64,000 nucleotides of DNA from Candidatus Proruminimicrobium quisquiliarum (GTDB lineage Bacteria; Elusimicrobiota; Endomicrobiia; Endomicrobiales; Endomicrobiaceae): the NCBI GenBank assembly GCA_018433245.1, contig JAHDRN010000009.1, forward strand, positions 182,409 to 246,408, written 5' to 3'. Below are positions 54,208 to 62,846 of the stretch, piece by piece. Below the pieces are notes generated by a model. It ran no database searches. It was given only the letters and a program-made list of their open reading frames with translations, and was not told the DNA's origin. Each line of letters opens with the position of its first letter. The first letter of the stretch is position 1. A program made the position numbers and the translations under genes.

Positions 54208-55364
54208 AAATGTTTGAACGGCTTAAAAATATAAGAAGGACCATCCATCAGAATCCGGAACTCGGCAACGAAGAATTTAAAACGGCCGGTCTTGTTGAAA
54301 AAATTTTGAAAGAAAATAAAATTAAAACTTACAGATTATGCAAAACCGGAGTAGTAGGCATTTTAGAAGGTTCTGCCAAAACAGGCGCAAAACAAAAAAC
54401 AATAGCTTTAAGGGCGGATTTAGACGCGCTGCCGATATCGGAGAAAAATAAAGTTTCATATAAATCAAAAAATAAATGCGTAATGCATGCCTGCGGGCAT
54501 GACGGCAATACTACAATAATGCTCGGCGCGGCAATGCTGCTTGCGGAGAAAAAATCTTCATTTTCAGGCAGAGTGCAGTTTATATTTCAGCCTAATGAAG
54601 AAGCCTCGGGCGGCGCATGCAGAATGATAGAGCAGGGAGTTTTTTCAAAAAATAAGGTTGACACTATTTTAGGCGTTCACGTAAGCCCGTGGATTAAAAC
54701 CGGCAAAATCGGCTTAAAATACGGGGCAATGATGGCAGGCGTTGATAAATTTACGGTTGAAATAGACGGCTTAACGGGGCACGGAGCCTATCCTCATTTA
54801 TCAAAAGACGCGATACTGGCCGCGTCGGAATTTATAATATCTTTGCAAAGCATAGTTTCAAGAGTCATAAATCCGCTTGAACCTGCCGTTGTAAGCGTCG
54901 GCGAAATATCCGGCGGAGAAAGATACAATATAATATGCGGTAAAATTAAGATCGTCGGAACCGTAAGAACTTTAAACGATAAAACAAGAGATAAGATAAA
55001 ACGGGAAATTATAAACAGACTTGACGGCATGGCCAAAATTTACGGGGTTAGTTATAAAATTGATTACAAAGCGCTCGGTTCGCCTCTTATAAACGACGAC
55101 GAAATAGTAAAAATATGCGAACAATCGGCAAATGAATTGTTGGGGAAAGATAAAGTATGTTTGTTAACGGAACCGTCAATGGGCGGCGAAGATTTTGCCG
55201 AATATCTTAGAAAAGTAAAAGGCTGTTTTATTTACGCGGGCACTTCATCATGCGCTGAAACGTCATATCCGTGGCATCACGAAAACTTTGATATTGACGA
55301 AAAAGCTCTTCCCGTTGCGGCCGAATATATAGCGTATACCGCAATAAAAATATTGGAAAAATAA
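54204..55364 (+). CDS. M20 family metal-dependent amidohydrolase
   Basis: This 386-residue protein has the M20D amidohydrolase pattern: RRTIHQNPELGNEEFKTA at the start, ALRADLDALPI, MHACGHDGNTTIMLGAA (metal ligands), QPNEEASGGACRMIEQG, and the C-terminal EPSMGGEDFAEYL with final HHENFDIDEKAL. Members deacylate N-acyl amino acids, hippurate or indole-acetyl conjugates. The dimerisation domain (about 180-290) is intact. Its start overlaps the nnrD stop (ATGA), so it is the last gene of the acpS operon. Confidence 0.88.
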   Translation: MKMFERLKNIRRTIHQNPELGNEEFKTAGLVEKILKENKIKTYRLCKTGVVGILEGSAKTGAKQKTIALRADLDALPISEKNKVSYKSKNKCVMHACGHDGNTTIMLGAAMLLAEKKSSFSGRVQFIFQPNEEASGGACRMIEQGVFSKNKVDTILGVHVSPWIKTGKIGLKYGAMMAGVDKFTVEIDGLTGHGAYPHLSKDAILAASEFIISLQSIVSRVINPLEPAVVSVGEISGGERYNIICGKIKIVGTVRTLNDKTRDKIKREIINRLDGMAKIYGVSYKIDYKALGSPLINDDEIVKICEQSANELLGKDKVCLLTEPSMGGEDFAEYLRKVKGCFIYAGTSSCAETSYPWHHENFDIDEKALPVAAEYIAYTAIKILEK

Positions 55365-55368
55365 AATT

Positions 55369-56556
55369 TTATTTAAAATCAAGATCGGCCATAGGCAGAG
55401 GTGAGAGAGTATTGACCATGCTTAAAAATTTGAATCCGTCAATATCTTTTCTTACGGGATCAAAGCATTTTGCCGCAAATCTGTCAAAATAATCCTGTTC
55501 TTCAATTATAAGCGTTCTGATTAATTTCTTTGCCGGATCTATTTTACCTTTTGTTATAAATTCAAAGGCCTTAATAAAATTATTTTCCGGTTTTTGAGAA
55601 TTTATCGTTTCAAGAGAATTGTCAATAATTTCCGATACGGTTTCAAAATCAGCATCTTTTCTTATACGGTATATAAATTTTAAATCTTCGCGGATTATTT
55701 TCATAAGAATATCAAGAGCTTCTTTTTCTTTGCCTGTTAATATATAGGCTTTTGCCTGTAAATATTTTGCTTCAAGCGTCGGATAAATCGTATCCGACAA
55801 AACGGCGGCCTCGTGCATTTTTTTGTAATTATCCAAAACCGGATCCGTTAAAATTTCATTTTCTTTAAAATACGCCTCGTTTGCGTTTATAAGATGAAGC
55901 ACTGCAAAATGCAGCGCAATTTCGGCGACCATTTTCTTTATTTCAAAAGCTTCTTTAGATTTTCCTATAAGTCTCGGCGACGTAAGTTCTGCCTGTCCGT
56001 ATCTGAGCGCGTTTCTGAAGTATTCTCCGGCTTTTTCAAGATTAACAAGATTTTGTTCGCTGTTATTGCAGTACATATATATTTTTGCAACCTGAAGATT
56101 AACAAAAAAATCGGTATCGTCAAGATCAAGCGATTTTAAAAGCAGTTCCAGCGATTTGTCAAACAACGAAACGGAAAGTTTGTTTATGCCGCTTGAACGG
56201 TATTCGCAGGCCTGCGCCGTTTTCGGGTTTTTTTGCGGCTCTCTGAGTTCGTCAAGATACGACAGAACCGAACGCAGATTTCCGTTTGAAACTGTGATAG
56301 TGTCTATCGGCAGGCATAATTTATAATCAAAAATATTGCCGAGAAGTTCAATGGTGTTTATGGTGCTTGAAAATCTTTGCACCGCATTTTCGCTTATGTC
56401 ATAAATGCCGCCCGCTACGTCGGCAAATCCGTCAGGCAGAGTATTGATGTATTCCTGAATATGTTTTCGTATCATCGCATTGGGCGTAGTTTGCAAAATG
56501 GACGGTAAAAAAGAATAATTAAGCCAGTTTATATCTTTCTTTCTTTGATATGTCAT
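55369..56556 (-). CDS. Helical repeat (TPR-like) protein of unknown function
   Basis: This 395-residue soluble protein is mostly helical, with TPR-like pairs such as VNLQVAKIYMYCNNSEQNLVNLEKAGEYFRNAL (residues about 150-185) and LEAKYLQAKAYILTGKEKEALDILMKII (about 260-290). There is no signal peptide or membrane segment. I do not recognise a family. It follows the membrane TPR protein gene by 10 bases, so the two likely share a transcript and possibly a complex. Its stop lies 4 bases from the convergent amidohydrolase stop. Confidence 0.6.
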   Translation of the reverse strand: MTYQRKKDINWLNYSFLPSILQTTPNAMIRKHIQEYINTLPDGFADVAGGIYDISENAVQRFSSTINTIELLGNIFDYKLCLPIDTITVSNGNLRSVLSYLDELREPQKNPKTAQACEYRSSGINKLSVSLFDKSLELLLKSLDLDDTDFFVNLQVAKIYMYCNNSEQNLVNLEKAGEYFRNALRYGQAELTSPRLIGKSKEAFEIKKMVAEIALHFAVLHLINANEAYFKENEILTDPVLDNYKKMHEAAVLSDTIYPTLEAKYLQAKAYILTGKEKEALDILMKIIREDLKFIYRIRKDADFETVSEIIDNSLETINSQKPENNFIKAFEFITKGKIDPAKKLIRTLIIEEQDYFDRFAAKCFDPVRKDIDGFKFLSMVNTLSPLPMADLDFK

Positions 56557-56566
56557 AATTTTATCC

Positions 56567-57406
56567 TCAATAAGCCGAAGCGATAAATTTTTCTATAAAT
56601 TCCAGTTTTCTTTTAATTTTTATGGAGTTTCTTATATCCTTATCGTCAATAACCGATTTTAAATCCTGAACCGTTCCGGAGACATCGTTTAATTTTGCTT
56701 TTGCAAGCGCTCTGTTAAAATAGGCGTAAGGATTGGGGGAAAACGATATCGCTTTATCAAAAGTTTCAACAGCTTCTTCATAATTTTCAAGATGAAAAAG
56801 GCATAAGCCTTTATTGTAAAAGAATTTATAATTTGAATTGCTTTCGCCGGCAAGATCAAACCACTTTATGGATTCTTTAAAATTATTCTGCAAAAAATAA
56901 TATATTGCAAGTTCATAATATTTGTTTTGGGCTTTTAATACGTCAATAATTGCGCTTTTTTTGCTGTAAATACAGGCTATTTCATAATCCCTTTGCGTTA
57001 CAAGAGGATTGCTTTTGCTGTTGTAAATGTTGATTATGTAATCGTAATGTCTGCCTCGCGTAAGACTGAGATAGCTTTCCTGATATTTTTTTTGTTCGTC
57101 TTCAAAATGCCCTTTTTTCTGTGAACTTTTGACAAACATGGCGACAAATATGCGGATTAACATTACAAGAGCGATTAATGCCGAAGGGATTGTCGTAATA
57201 GGGAAAAGCAGGCCGCGGTAATTATTGCTGAAAATTAAAGCCGTCCATATAAAAGAGGCAAAAACGCCTACGACTAGGAAAATAGCGCCTAAGCTGCCGC
57301 TGTAAACGTGGTTTCTGGTTATGCGCGAGTAAAACGAATAGAATATATAGTGCGCTATAACGAAAGCCAGAAAAAATCCTATAAACAACGATATTTTTGA
57401 ACCCAT
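56567..57406 (-). CDS. Membrane protein with C-terminal TPR repeats
   Basis: This 279-residue protein has three N-terminal membrane helices (about residues 5-25, 37-60 and 70-92), then a cytoplasmic or periplasmic TPR domain (about 110-250; clearest repeat YNKGLCLFHLENYEEAVETFDKAISFSP). The function is unknown; such proteins scaffold envelope complexes. It is the first gene of a two-gene minus-strand operon behind the promoter at 57450-57478. Confidence 0.65.
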   Translation of the reverse strand: MGSKISLFIGFFLAFVIAHYIFYSFYSRITRNHVYSGSLGAIFLVVGVFASFIWTALIFSNNYRGLLFPITTIPSALIALVMLIRIFVAMFVKSSQKKGHFEDEQKKYQESYLSLTRGRHYDYIINIYNSKSNPLVTQRDYEIACIYSKKSAIIDVLKAQNKYYELAIYYFLQNNFKESIKWFDLAGESNSNYKFFYNKGLCLFHLENYEEAVETFDKAISFSPNPYAYFNRALAKAKLNDVSGTVQDLKSVIDDKDIRNSIKIKRKLEFIEKFIASAY

Positions 57407-57449
57407 AATACCAACCGCATTTAAAATTTTAATTTATATTCAATAAACG

Positions 57450-57478
57450 ATTATCTCAAATTTTATTTTTTATTTCAA
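57450..57478 (-). promoter_or_regulatory. Promoter of the TPR protein operon
   Basis: On the minus strand TTGAAA (57473-57478) and GATAAT (57450-57455) are 17 bases apart with TGA before the -10. It is back to back with the tRNA promoter. Confidence 0.6.
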
Positions 57479-57494
57479 TAGTACATTAATTTGT

Positions 57495-57523
57495 TTGACA
57501 AAGAATAAATAAAAAAGTAAAAT
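57495..57523 (+). promoter_or_regulatory. Promoter of tRNA-fMet
   Basis: TTGACA (57495-57500) and TAAAAT (57518-57523) are 17 bases apart. The tRNA begins 23 bases after the -10, which leaves a short 5' leader for RNase P. Confidence 0.85.
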
Positions 57524-57546
57524 CTGCGTATATTCTATAAATAAAT

Positions 57547-57623
<77 letters not shown>

Positions 57624-57626
57624 TGT

Positions 57627-57664
57627 AAAAAAGACAAGAAAATAAAAAATTCTTGTCTTTTTTT
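57627..57664. terminator. Bidirectional terminator after tRNA-fMet
   Basis: A 14-base stem, AAAAAAGACAAGAA (57627-57640) with TTCTTGTCTTTTTT (57650-57663), has T runs on both strands. It can end the tRNA transcript and the converging minus-strand transcript from 57926. Confidence 0.9.
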
Positions 57665-57668
57665 GTTT

Positions 57669-57926
57669 TTACTTTGACAGTCTGTAATTTCTGTAGTAAA
57701 TGAAAGTATCGGTTAAAACAAGACAAAAATTAAATAAATACAAATAAAAAACGCCGTCAAAATTATATAAATATTTATGAACCATTCCGGCAATATAGCC
57801 TGCCAAAACAATATATAAAAAAATTATACTTTTGCCTGAATTGTTTCTTGATTTATATGATTTATAAATTGAAAAAGGCCATGCGCTTGCAAAACATAAT
57901 AACATAGTAATTTCAAAAACACTCAC
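57669..57926 (-). CDS. Small PQ-loop-like membrane protein
   Basis: This 85-residue protein has three membrane helices. The segment AWPFSIYKSYKSRNNSGKSIIFLYIVLAGYIAGM resembles the PQ-loop/SemiSWEET-like small proteins that occur alone in many anaerobes, with P17 at the loop position. The start is a GTG preceded by GGGAG. The function is unknown, possibly a half-transporter acting as a dimer. It is followed by the bidirectional terminator. Confidence 0.6.
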   Translation of the reverse strand: MSVFEITMLLCFASAWPFSIYKSYKSRNNSGKSIIFLYIVLAGYIAGMVHKYLYNFDGVFYLYLFNFCLVLTDTFIYYRNYRLSK

Positions 57927-57945
57927 GATATCTCCCTTGACGACA

Positions 57946-58140
57946 GAAGCTGAGAAGCTTGGAGGCTAAGAAGCTGAGCAAAAGACAGCAGTTGCTGTTG
58001 CCAAACTTCCAAGCCGCTAAGCTTCTAAGCTTCCGATGTTGTAGTTGCCGTTACCAAGCTTCCAAGCCGCTAAGCTTCTAAGCTTCCGATGTTGTAGTTG
58101 CCGTTACCAAGCTTCCAAGCCGCTAAGCTTCTAAGCTTCC
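57946..58140. repeat. 53-base tandem repeat with an inverted arm
   Basis: Three copies of a 32-base unit (starting AAGCTTCCAAGCCGCTAAGC; at 58003, 58056 and 58109) are separated by two identical 21-base spacers (58035-58055, 58088-58108), giving a 53-base period. A related sequence in opposite orientation lies at 57946-57978. The last unit contains the stop codon of the flavoprotein gene at 58131. A degenerate copy is found at 25553. Confidence 0.9.
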
Positions 58141-59375
58141 TCCGTATTGCTGCCGGCAAGATAACCGGTTGAAAATGCAACCTGCAAATTAAAACCGCCT
58201 GTCGGTCCGTCTAAGTCAAGAATTTCGCCGCATAAATACAAATTGTCAATTAATTTTGATTTCATTGTATTTTGTTCCACTTCATCCAAAGATATTCCGC
58301 CTCTTGTTATTATTGCTTCGCTTAGAGGCCTTGTTGATAATATTTTAAATTTTAATTTTCTTAAACTTTCAAAAATTCTCTGCCTTTCAATTTTTGTTAT
58401 ATCACAGCATTTTTTTGTGTAATTAATACCCGCAGTCTCCATAAAAGCGCCGGTAAGCTGCATAGGAATAAGTTCTTTCAGCATATTTCTTACGGGAAGA
58501 CTGCCGAAATTATTTAATTCCCGTACAAGCCGCCCGTCAAGCTGCGCATCGTCAAGGCCCGGTTTTAGATTAATTGATATTTCAACTTTTTTATTATCCC
58601 GTAATAAACCGTAAACCAAGGCGCTTACCGTTAAAATTACCGGACCGGTCATGCCGAAAACCGTAAATTCAAGTTCGCCGAAAAGTTTAGTTATTTCTTT
58701 ATCATCCGCCAAAACGGTTATTTCAATATTTTTTAATTTTAAACCGTTTAATTGTTTTAAATACGGACAGTCTAAAACCAGAGGGACTAAAGACGGAGAC
58801 AGGTCAATAACGGTATGTCCGAGTTGTTTGGCAAATTTAAATCCGTCGCCTGTCGAGCCCGTCTGCGGATAAGAAAGGCCGCCCGTGGCAAGAATATATT
58901 TTTTTGCCCGTAAAATTTCTCCGCTTGCCAAAATAATTTCTTTTATCAGGTTTTTTTCTTTTGTAATTTTTACGACTTCGCTGGAAGTTTTTATTACGGC
59001 GTTGTTTGTTTTTGCGTATTTTATCAGCGCATTTACAACGCTGTGAGCGTCATCGCTTAACGGGAAATATCTGCCGCCTCTTTCAAGTTTCGTTTCAACT
59101 CCGTGTCTTTCAAAAAATGAGATCAAATCCGAATTAAAGAATTTATTAAAAGCGCTGAAAAGAAATTTTCCGTTATTGCCGAATTCGGATGTAAACTCAT
59201 GAATTTGGGCGCTGTTTGTTATGTTGCATCTTCCTTTTCCCGTAATTGACAGTTTTATGCCCGGTCTTGATTTTTTTTCAAGCAGACACACATTATTGCC
59301 TTCTTCGCCTGCTTTGCCTGCGGCCATAAGTCCGGAAGCGCCGGCTCCGATTATTATAACGTCAAAATCATTCAT
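58131..59375 (-). CDS. BaiN/HI0933-type NAD(P)/FAD-dependent oxidoreductase
   Basis: This 414-residue flavoprotein starts FDVIIIGAGASGLMAAGKAGEEG (dinucleotide-binding motif). It then shows LLEKKSRPGIKLSITGKGRCNITN, ILATGGLSYPQTGSTGDGFKFA, and the C-terminal GEILDLDGPTGGFNLQVAFSTGYLAG. This is the HI0933/BaiN family of unclear physiological role; some members reduce bile-acid intermediates. The stop codon sits inside the 53-base repeat array, so the final codons (EEA) derive from the repeat. The start overlaps the kinase gene by 8 bases. Confidence 0.9.
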   Translation of the reverse strand: MNDFDVIIIGAGASGLMAAGKAGEEGNNVCLLEKKSRPGIKLSITGKGRCNITNSAQIHEFTSEFGNNGKFLFSAFNKFFNSDLISFFERHGVETKLERGGRYFPLSDDAHSVVNALIKYAKTNNAVIKTSSEVVKITKEKNLIKEIILASGEILRAKKYILATGGLSYPQTGSTGDGFKFAKQLGHTVIDLSPSLVPLVLDCPYLKQLNGLKLKNIEITVLADDKEITKLFGELEFTVFGMTGPVILTVSALVYGLLRDNKKVEISINLKPGLDDAQLDGRLVRELNNFGSLPVRNMLKELIPMQLTGAFMETAGINYTKKCCDITKIERQRIFESLRKLKFKILSTRPLSEAIITRGGISLDEVEQNTMKSKLIDNLYLCGEILDLDGPTGGFNLQVAFSTGYLAGSNTEEA

Positions 59376-59931
59376 GGTATTTTAATTTTAAATCCGATAC
59401 TAAATTGTCTATTTTAGAATATAATTCGGAAAGATTTGCCGCATCGTTAATAAAAATCATATCGGCCATTGACGCGCATAAAGCCAGCTGCTGACCGGAT
59501 CCGGAAACCTGCGATTCTTTTTTTTCAAGTTCGCTGAATTTTTCAAGAGTTAAAGGATCCCCCGGTCTTTTTCTTTTAAGCATTCTTTCAAATCTGATTT
59601 TTACCGGAGCGTCAACATTTATTAAAACAAAATTTTTTACGGTTTTAAGCTTTTCAACTTCTTTGCCGTGCCTTATTGAAGTAATGCAGTAATTTTTGCC
59701 GTTTTCAAATTTTTTTATTACCGATTTTGCCAAAACATCGTTGCCTTCGTTTTGTCTCAATTTTGTTCCGAATGCTATTAAATTTTCTCTGGTGGGTTCA
59801 ATGCCGGCTTCTTTCATAAGAAGCCTGATTTCATCCGACAGCGAAAAATGCCCGAATCCGTAATGCTCTACAATGTATTCGGCTACCGTATCTTTGCCCG
59901 AACAATAAGACCCCGTCAATCCTATAATCAT
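59368..59931 (-). CDS. P-loop kinase resembling dephospho-CoA kinase
   Basis: This 187-residue protein has a Walker A-like loop GLTGSYCSGKDTVAEY near the start, a lid region with RFERMLKRKRPGDP, and an FINDAANLSELYSKID end. The overall shape is that of AAA_18/CoaE-like nucleotide or CoA-precursor kinases, similar to archaeal-type members, but it is not a canonical CoaE. The natural substrate is not clear. It lies 4 bases after the PorV-like gene and overlaps the flavoprotein gene. Confidence 0.6.
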   Translation of the reverse strand: MIIGLTGSYCSGKDTVAEYIVEHYGFGHFSLSDEIRLLMKEAGIEPTRENLIAFGTKLRQNEGNDVLAKSVIKKFENGKNYCITSIRHGKEVEKLKTVKNFVLINVDAPVKIRFERMLKRKRPGDPLTLEKFSELEKKESQVSGSGQQLALCASMADMIFINDAANLSELYSKIDNLVSDLKLKYHE

Positions 59932-59935
59932 AAAT

Positions 59936-60880
59936 TTATTTTTTTATAACCTCTCCGAATTTAATTCCCAAAGAAAACAAATGAGTCATTCCTATTTCCC
60001 CGTAAGGAACAAAAGCGTAATCAAAAGAAATATCCGAATGGGATATGCCGAATCCCATATTAAGCCAGTTAAATCCGGGAACGTCTTTGTTTCGCCCGTC
60101 ATAACCCGCTCTTAGGAATACTTCTGTTGTTCCTTTGACCGGAATTTCGTATTCTGTTCCGAGATTAAAATAAATATTGTTGTCGTTGGGGAAATTTATG
60201 TCCAAAGCCACAAGCATATTGTCCAGAACATAACTTGAACAGCCGGTTTTAATCAATAACGGAAGATTTTCCGATTCATTGTTAAACTTCATTTTTGTTC
60301 CAAGATTTGAGATGACCGCGGCCACCGATGTTTTATTGTCCGGAAGATTCCAGTTTGTCCCCAAATCAACCGCAAAGGCCGTCGCCGAATTTTCTATTTT
60401 TGAGTTTATATATTTTAAATTGCCTCCGAATTGGAAACTGCCGTAGGATTTTGCGTAAGTTAAGTATAAAGCCATATCAACCGGAGAAAAAGAACCGTCT
60501 TTTTGGGCGCTTGAATTTATTCTGTCAATACTGCCGTAAGAAACATACTGCAGCGCGGCGCCGAAAGTTCCTTTCTTCCCGCACGGAACCGCAAAAGAAA
60601 TCCATTCGTAATTAATGTCTTCAAACCATACGGCGTGGGAAAAAGACAGCGTATTTTTGTCAAGATAATAAAGATTGGCCGGATTCCAGTAAATTGCGTC
60701 GCTTCCGCACAGATTGCCGGCGGAAGCGTTTCCCATCGCCGCATTTTTTGCTCCCACGGGAAGCTTTAAAAATTGCGCGGCTGTGGTCCCGAGACCCGCT
60801 TCGGATATAAACGCGTGCGAAGAAACGGCTGAAAATAACACGGTAACAAATACAAAAAAACATTTGGTTAAATTTTTCAT
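59936..60880 (-). CDS. PorV/PorQ-like outer-membrane protein
   Basis: The start is the ATG at 60880; a much longer open frame to 61267 runs opposite trxA and is a shadow. The 314-residue protein has a signal peptide (MKNLTKCFFVFVTVLFSAVSSHA) followed by the PorV/PorQ pattern TTAAQFLKLPVGAKNAAMGNASAG, WNPANLYYLDKNTLSFSHAVW, and a C-terminal barrel half ending FDYAFVPYGEIGMTHLFSLGIKFG. In Bacteroidetes PorV shuttles type IX secretion substrates. The barrel half resembles the one in the 31964 gene. It is predicted to be leaderless. Confidence 0.8.
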   Translation of the reverse strand: MKNLTKCFFVFVTVLFSAVSSHAFISEAGLGTTAAQFLKLPVGAKNAAMGNASAGNLCGSDAIYWNPANLYYLDKNTLSFSHAVWFEDINYEWISFAVPCGKKGTFGAALQYVSYGSIDRINSSAQKDGSFSPVDMALYLTYAKSYGSFQFGGNLKYINSKIENSATAFAVDLGTNWNLPDNKTSVAAVISNLGTKMKFNNESENLPLLIKTGCSSYVLDNMLVALDINFPNDNNIYFNLGTEYEIPVKGTTEVFLRAGYDGRNKDVPGFNWLNMGFGISHSDISFDYAFVPYGEIGMTHLFSLGIKFGEVIKK

Positions 60881-60887
60881 ATACGAT

Positions 60888-60896
60888 ATTGTATCA
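60888..60896 (-). promoter_or_regulatory. Extended -10 promoter of the PorV-like gene, predicted leaderless
   Basis: On the minus strand TGATACAAT is an extended -10 element that ends 7 bases before the ATG at 60880. No -35 box is visible and there is no room for a ribosome binding site. Confidence 0.55.
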
Positions 60897-60921
60897 AATT
60901 TTTTTAAATAATATTTAACAG

Positions 60922-60950
60922 TTGATACATGCTTTTTCTTTTTATATAAT
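60922..60950 (+). promoter_or_regulatory. Promoter of the trxA-tlpA-trxB operon
   Basis: TTGATA (60922-60927) and TATAAT (60945-60950) are 17 bases apart. A CAGGGGG ribosome binding site follows before the trxA ATG at 60978. Confidence 0.75.
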
Positions 60951-60977
60951 TTCATAAAAACAATCAGGGGGCAAACA

Positions 60978-61295
60978 ATGGAATTGCACATCAATGAAGA
61001 AAATTTTGAAAAGGAAATTACAAAATCGGATGTTCCAGTGCTGCTTGATTTTTGGGCGCCGTGGTGCGGTCCGTGTAAAATGTTGTCTCCCATAGTTGAC
61101 GAATTGTCAAACGAATATGCCGGAAAAGTAAAAGTCTGCAAAGTTAATACCGATGAAAATATGAGTTTGTCTTCAAAATTCCAAATAACGTCTATACCGT
61201 GCCTGATTATCTTTAAAGAGGGAAGACCCGTCAGAAAAATAGTCGGATTTAAGCCTAAAAACGACATAAAGAGGGATTTGGATGAAATTATTTAA
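60978..61295 (+). CDS. trxA: Thioredoxin
   Basis: This 105-residue thioredoxin has the active site W29-C30-G-P-C33 (WAPWCGPCKML) and the cis-proline segment TSIPC, where a Cys follows the Pro. It is of standard length with no signal peptide, so it acts in the cytoplasm as a disulfide reductant. A CAGGGGG ribosome binding site precedes the ATG. The next gene starts 14 bases before its stop. Confidence 0.95.
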   Translation: MELHINEENFEKEITKSDVPVLLDFWAPWCGPCKMLSPIVDELSNEYAGKVKVCKVNTDENMSLSSKFQITSIPCLIIFKEGRPVRKIVGFKPKNDIKRDLDEII

Positions 61296-61779
61296 GCAAT
61301 TTGCGGCGATAATCGCCGCATGCCTGTTTTTTGTTTCATGCGCGCCGTCTTCGGGACGTTCTTTGATCAGCAATGATTTTAAATTAAAAGATTTAGACGG
61401 TAAAACTGTTGCTCTTTCCGATTTCAGAGGCAAAGTCGTTTTTGTTGATTTTTTTGCGACGTGGTGTCCCCCTTGCAGGCAGTCAATCCCGGCGGTTGAA
61501 AGCTTATACAATAAATACAAAGACAATCCGAATGTCGTTTTTCTCGGGATAAACGTGGGCGAGGATGAACAAAAAGTGAAAGATTTTGTTAAAGAATCCG
61601 GCATCACGTACAAAGTTTTGCTCGGCGACAAAAATGTTATGGCGAGTTATAAAATAAGAAGCATTCCGTCTTTTTTTGTTATAGACGCAAGAGGAAACAT
61701 TTCCAACAAGCATGTCGGATATATGCCCGGTCTTGAAGCACAATGGGATCAGGATATAAAAATTCTGCTTGAAAAATAA
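61282..61779 (+). CDS. TlpA-like thiol-disulfide oxidoreductase lipoprotein
   Basis: This 165-residue protein has a lipoprotein signal (lipobox FVSC with C20) and a redoxin/TlpA domain with the active site W61-C62-P-P-C65 (FFATWCPPCRQSIP) and a cis-proline at RSIPSFF. It would be anchored to the membrane facing the periplasm and reduce disulfides there, for example in cytochrome c maturation. Its position between trxA and trxB suggests linked cytoplasmic and periplasmic thiol systems. It overlaps trxA by 14 bases. Confidence 0.88.
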   Translation: MKLFKQFAAIIAACLFFVSCAPSSGRSLISNDFKLKDLDGKTVALSDFRGKVVFVDFFATWCPPCRQSIPAVESLYNKYKDNPNVVFLGINVGEDEQKVKDFVKESGITYKVLLGDKNVMASYKIRSIPSFFVIDARGNISNKHVGYMPGLEAQWDQDIKILLEK

Positions 61780-61793
61780 CTGCGGGGTTGAAT

Positions 61794-62717
61794 ATGGTAT
61801 ACGACGTAATTATTATAGGCGGCGGGCCTGCCGGGCTTGGCGCCGCGATTTATTCGTCAAGAGCAAGGATGAGCACTCTTATTATTGAAAAAGCGGGCTG
61901 CGGAGGATTGATCGCAATTACGGATAACCTTGAGAATTATCCCGGTTTTGATAAAGGCATCAACGGTTTTGAACTGACTTCAAAAATGGAGCAGCAGGCC
62001 AGAACGTCGGGCGCTGAAATCACATACGGAGAAGTTGTAGCAATAGAAACCGACGAGACGTTGAAGAAAGTTATCCTTACCGATAAAACATATATAACAA
62101 AAACTATTATTATCGCAAGCGGGTCAAGTTTTAAAAAACTGGGAGTTCAGGGGGAAGAAGAGTTTATAGGCAGAGGAATTTCTTTTTGCGCCACTTGCGA
62201 CGGACCGTTTTTTAAAAACAAAGAAGTCGCCGTTATAGGCGGCGGCAATTCCGCGCTTCAGGAAGCGCTGTTTTTAACTAAATTCGCAAGCAAAATAACT
62301 TTAATTCACAGACGAAACGAATTCAGGGCGGCAAAAATTTTACAGGAAAGAGTCGCCGCGGAACCGAAAATAAAAATTATTTTGGATACGGTCGTTGAAG
62401 AAATAACGGGAACCCAAACAATAGAAAAAATAAAAGTAAGAAACGTTAATTCGTCCGCTGCGGAAGAAATTCCGGTAGACGGAGTTTTTATTTTTATAGG
62501 ATGGACGCCGAACACAAAATTTTTAATGAATAATAAAATAGCGCTGGACGAAAAAGGATATATTCTTACCGACGAACAGATGAAAACCGCAATTGACGGA
62601 ATTTATGCCTGCGGAGACGTAAGAAAAAAATCGCTCAGACAGGTTGTTACCGCGGTAAGCGACGGAGCGACGGCTTCAGTAAGCGCGCATCAGTATATAG
62701 AGTCGCAAAATTTATGA
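61794..62717 (+). CDS. trxB: Thioredoxin reductase
   Basis: The start is the ATG at 61794, with GCGGGG 8 bases upstream; an in-frame TTG at 61788 is too close to that site. The 307-residue flavoprotein has the FAD motif IIIGGGPAGLGAAIY, the redox-active CATC at C132-C135, a NADPH-binding IGGGNSALQEALFL and the final YACGDVRKKSLRQVVTAVSDGA. It reduces thioredoxin with NADPH. It closes the trxA-tlpA-trxB operon. Confidence 0.95.
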   Translation: MVYDVIIIGGGPAGLGAAIYSSRARMSTLIIEKAGCGGLIAITDNLENYPGFDKGINGFELTSKMEQQARTSGAEITYGEVVAIETDETLKKVILTDKTYITKTIIIASGSSFKKLGVQGEEEFIGRGISFCATCDGPFFKNKEVAVIGGGNSALQEALFLTKFASKITLIHRRNEFRAAKILQERVAAEPKIKIILDTVVEEITGTQTIEKIKVRNVNSSAAEEIPVDGVFIFIGWTPNTKFLMNNKIALDEKGYILTDEQMKTAIDGIYACGDVRKKSLRQVVTAVSDGATASVSAHQYIESQNL

Positions 62718-62781
62718 CGGCGTTCAGACGCAGGGTTTTGTTCCCGAGAGAAAATAAAAAATTTATAGAGAATAAAAGATA

Positions 62782-62810
62782 TTGACAAATCAAAATAAAA
62801 AATATATTAT
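62782..62810 (+). promoter_or_regulatory. Promoter of the histone-H1-like gene
   Basis: TTGACA (62782-62787) and TATTAT (62805-62810) are 17 bases apart. The start codon at 62931 follows about 115 bases downstream of the expected start site, giving a long 5' leader. Confidence 0.75.
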
Positions 62811-62846
62811 AGCGGCAGTTGTTAAGAAATTGTTGATTTTATAGAG

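Noticed and set aside
58003..58140. CRISPR array
   Set aside because: The two spacers are identical, the period is produced by simple tandem duplication and no cas genes are present.
60881..61267. N-terminal extension of the PorV-like protein by 129 residues
   Set aside because: The extension lies antisense to trxA, has no signal peptide, and a clean signal peptide begins at the ATG at 60880.
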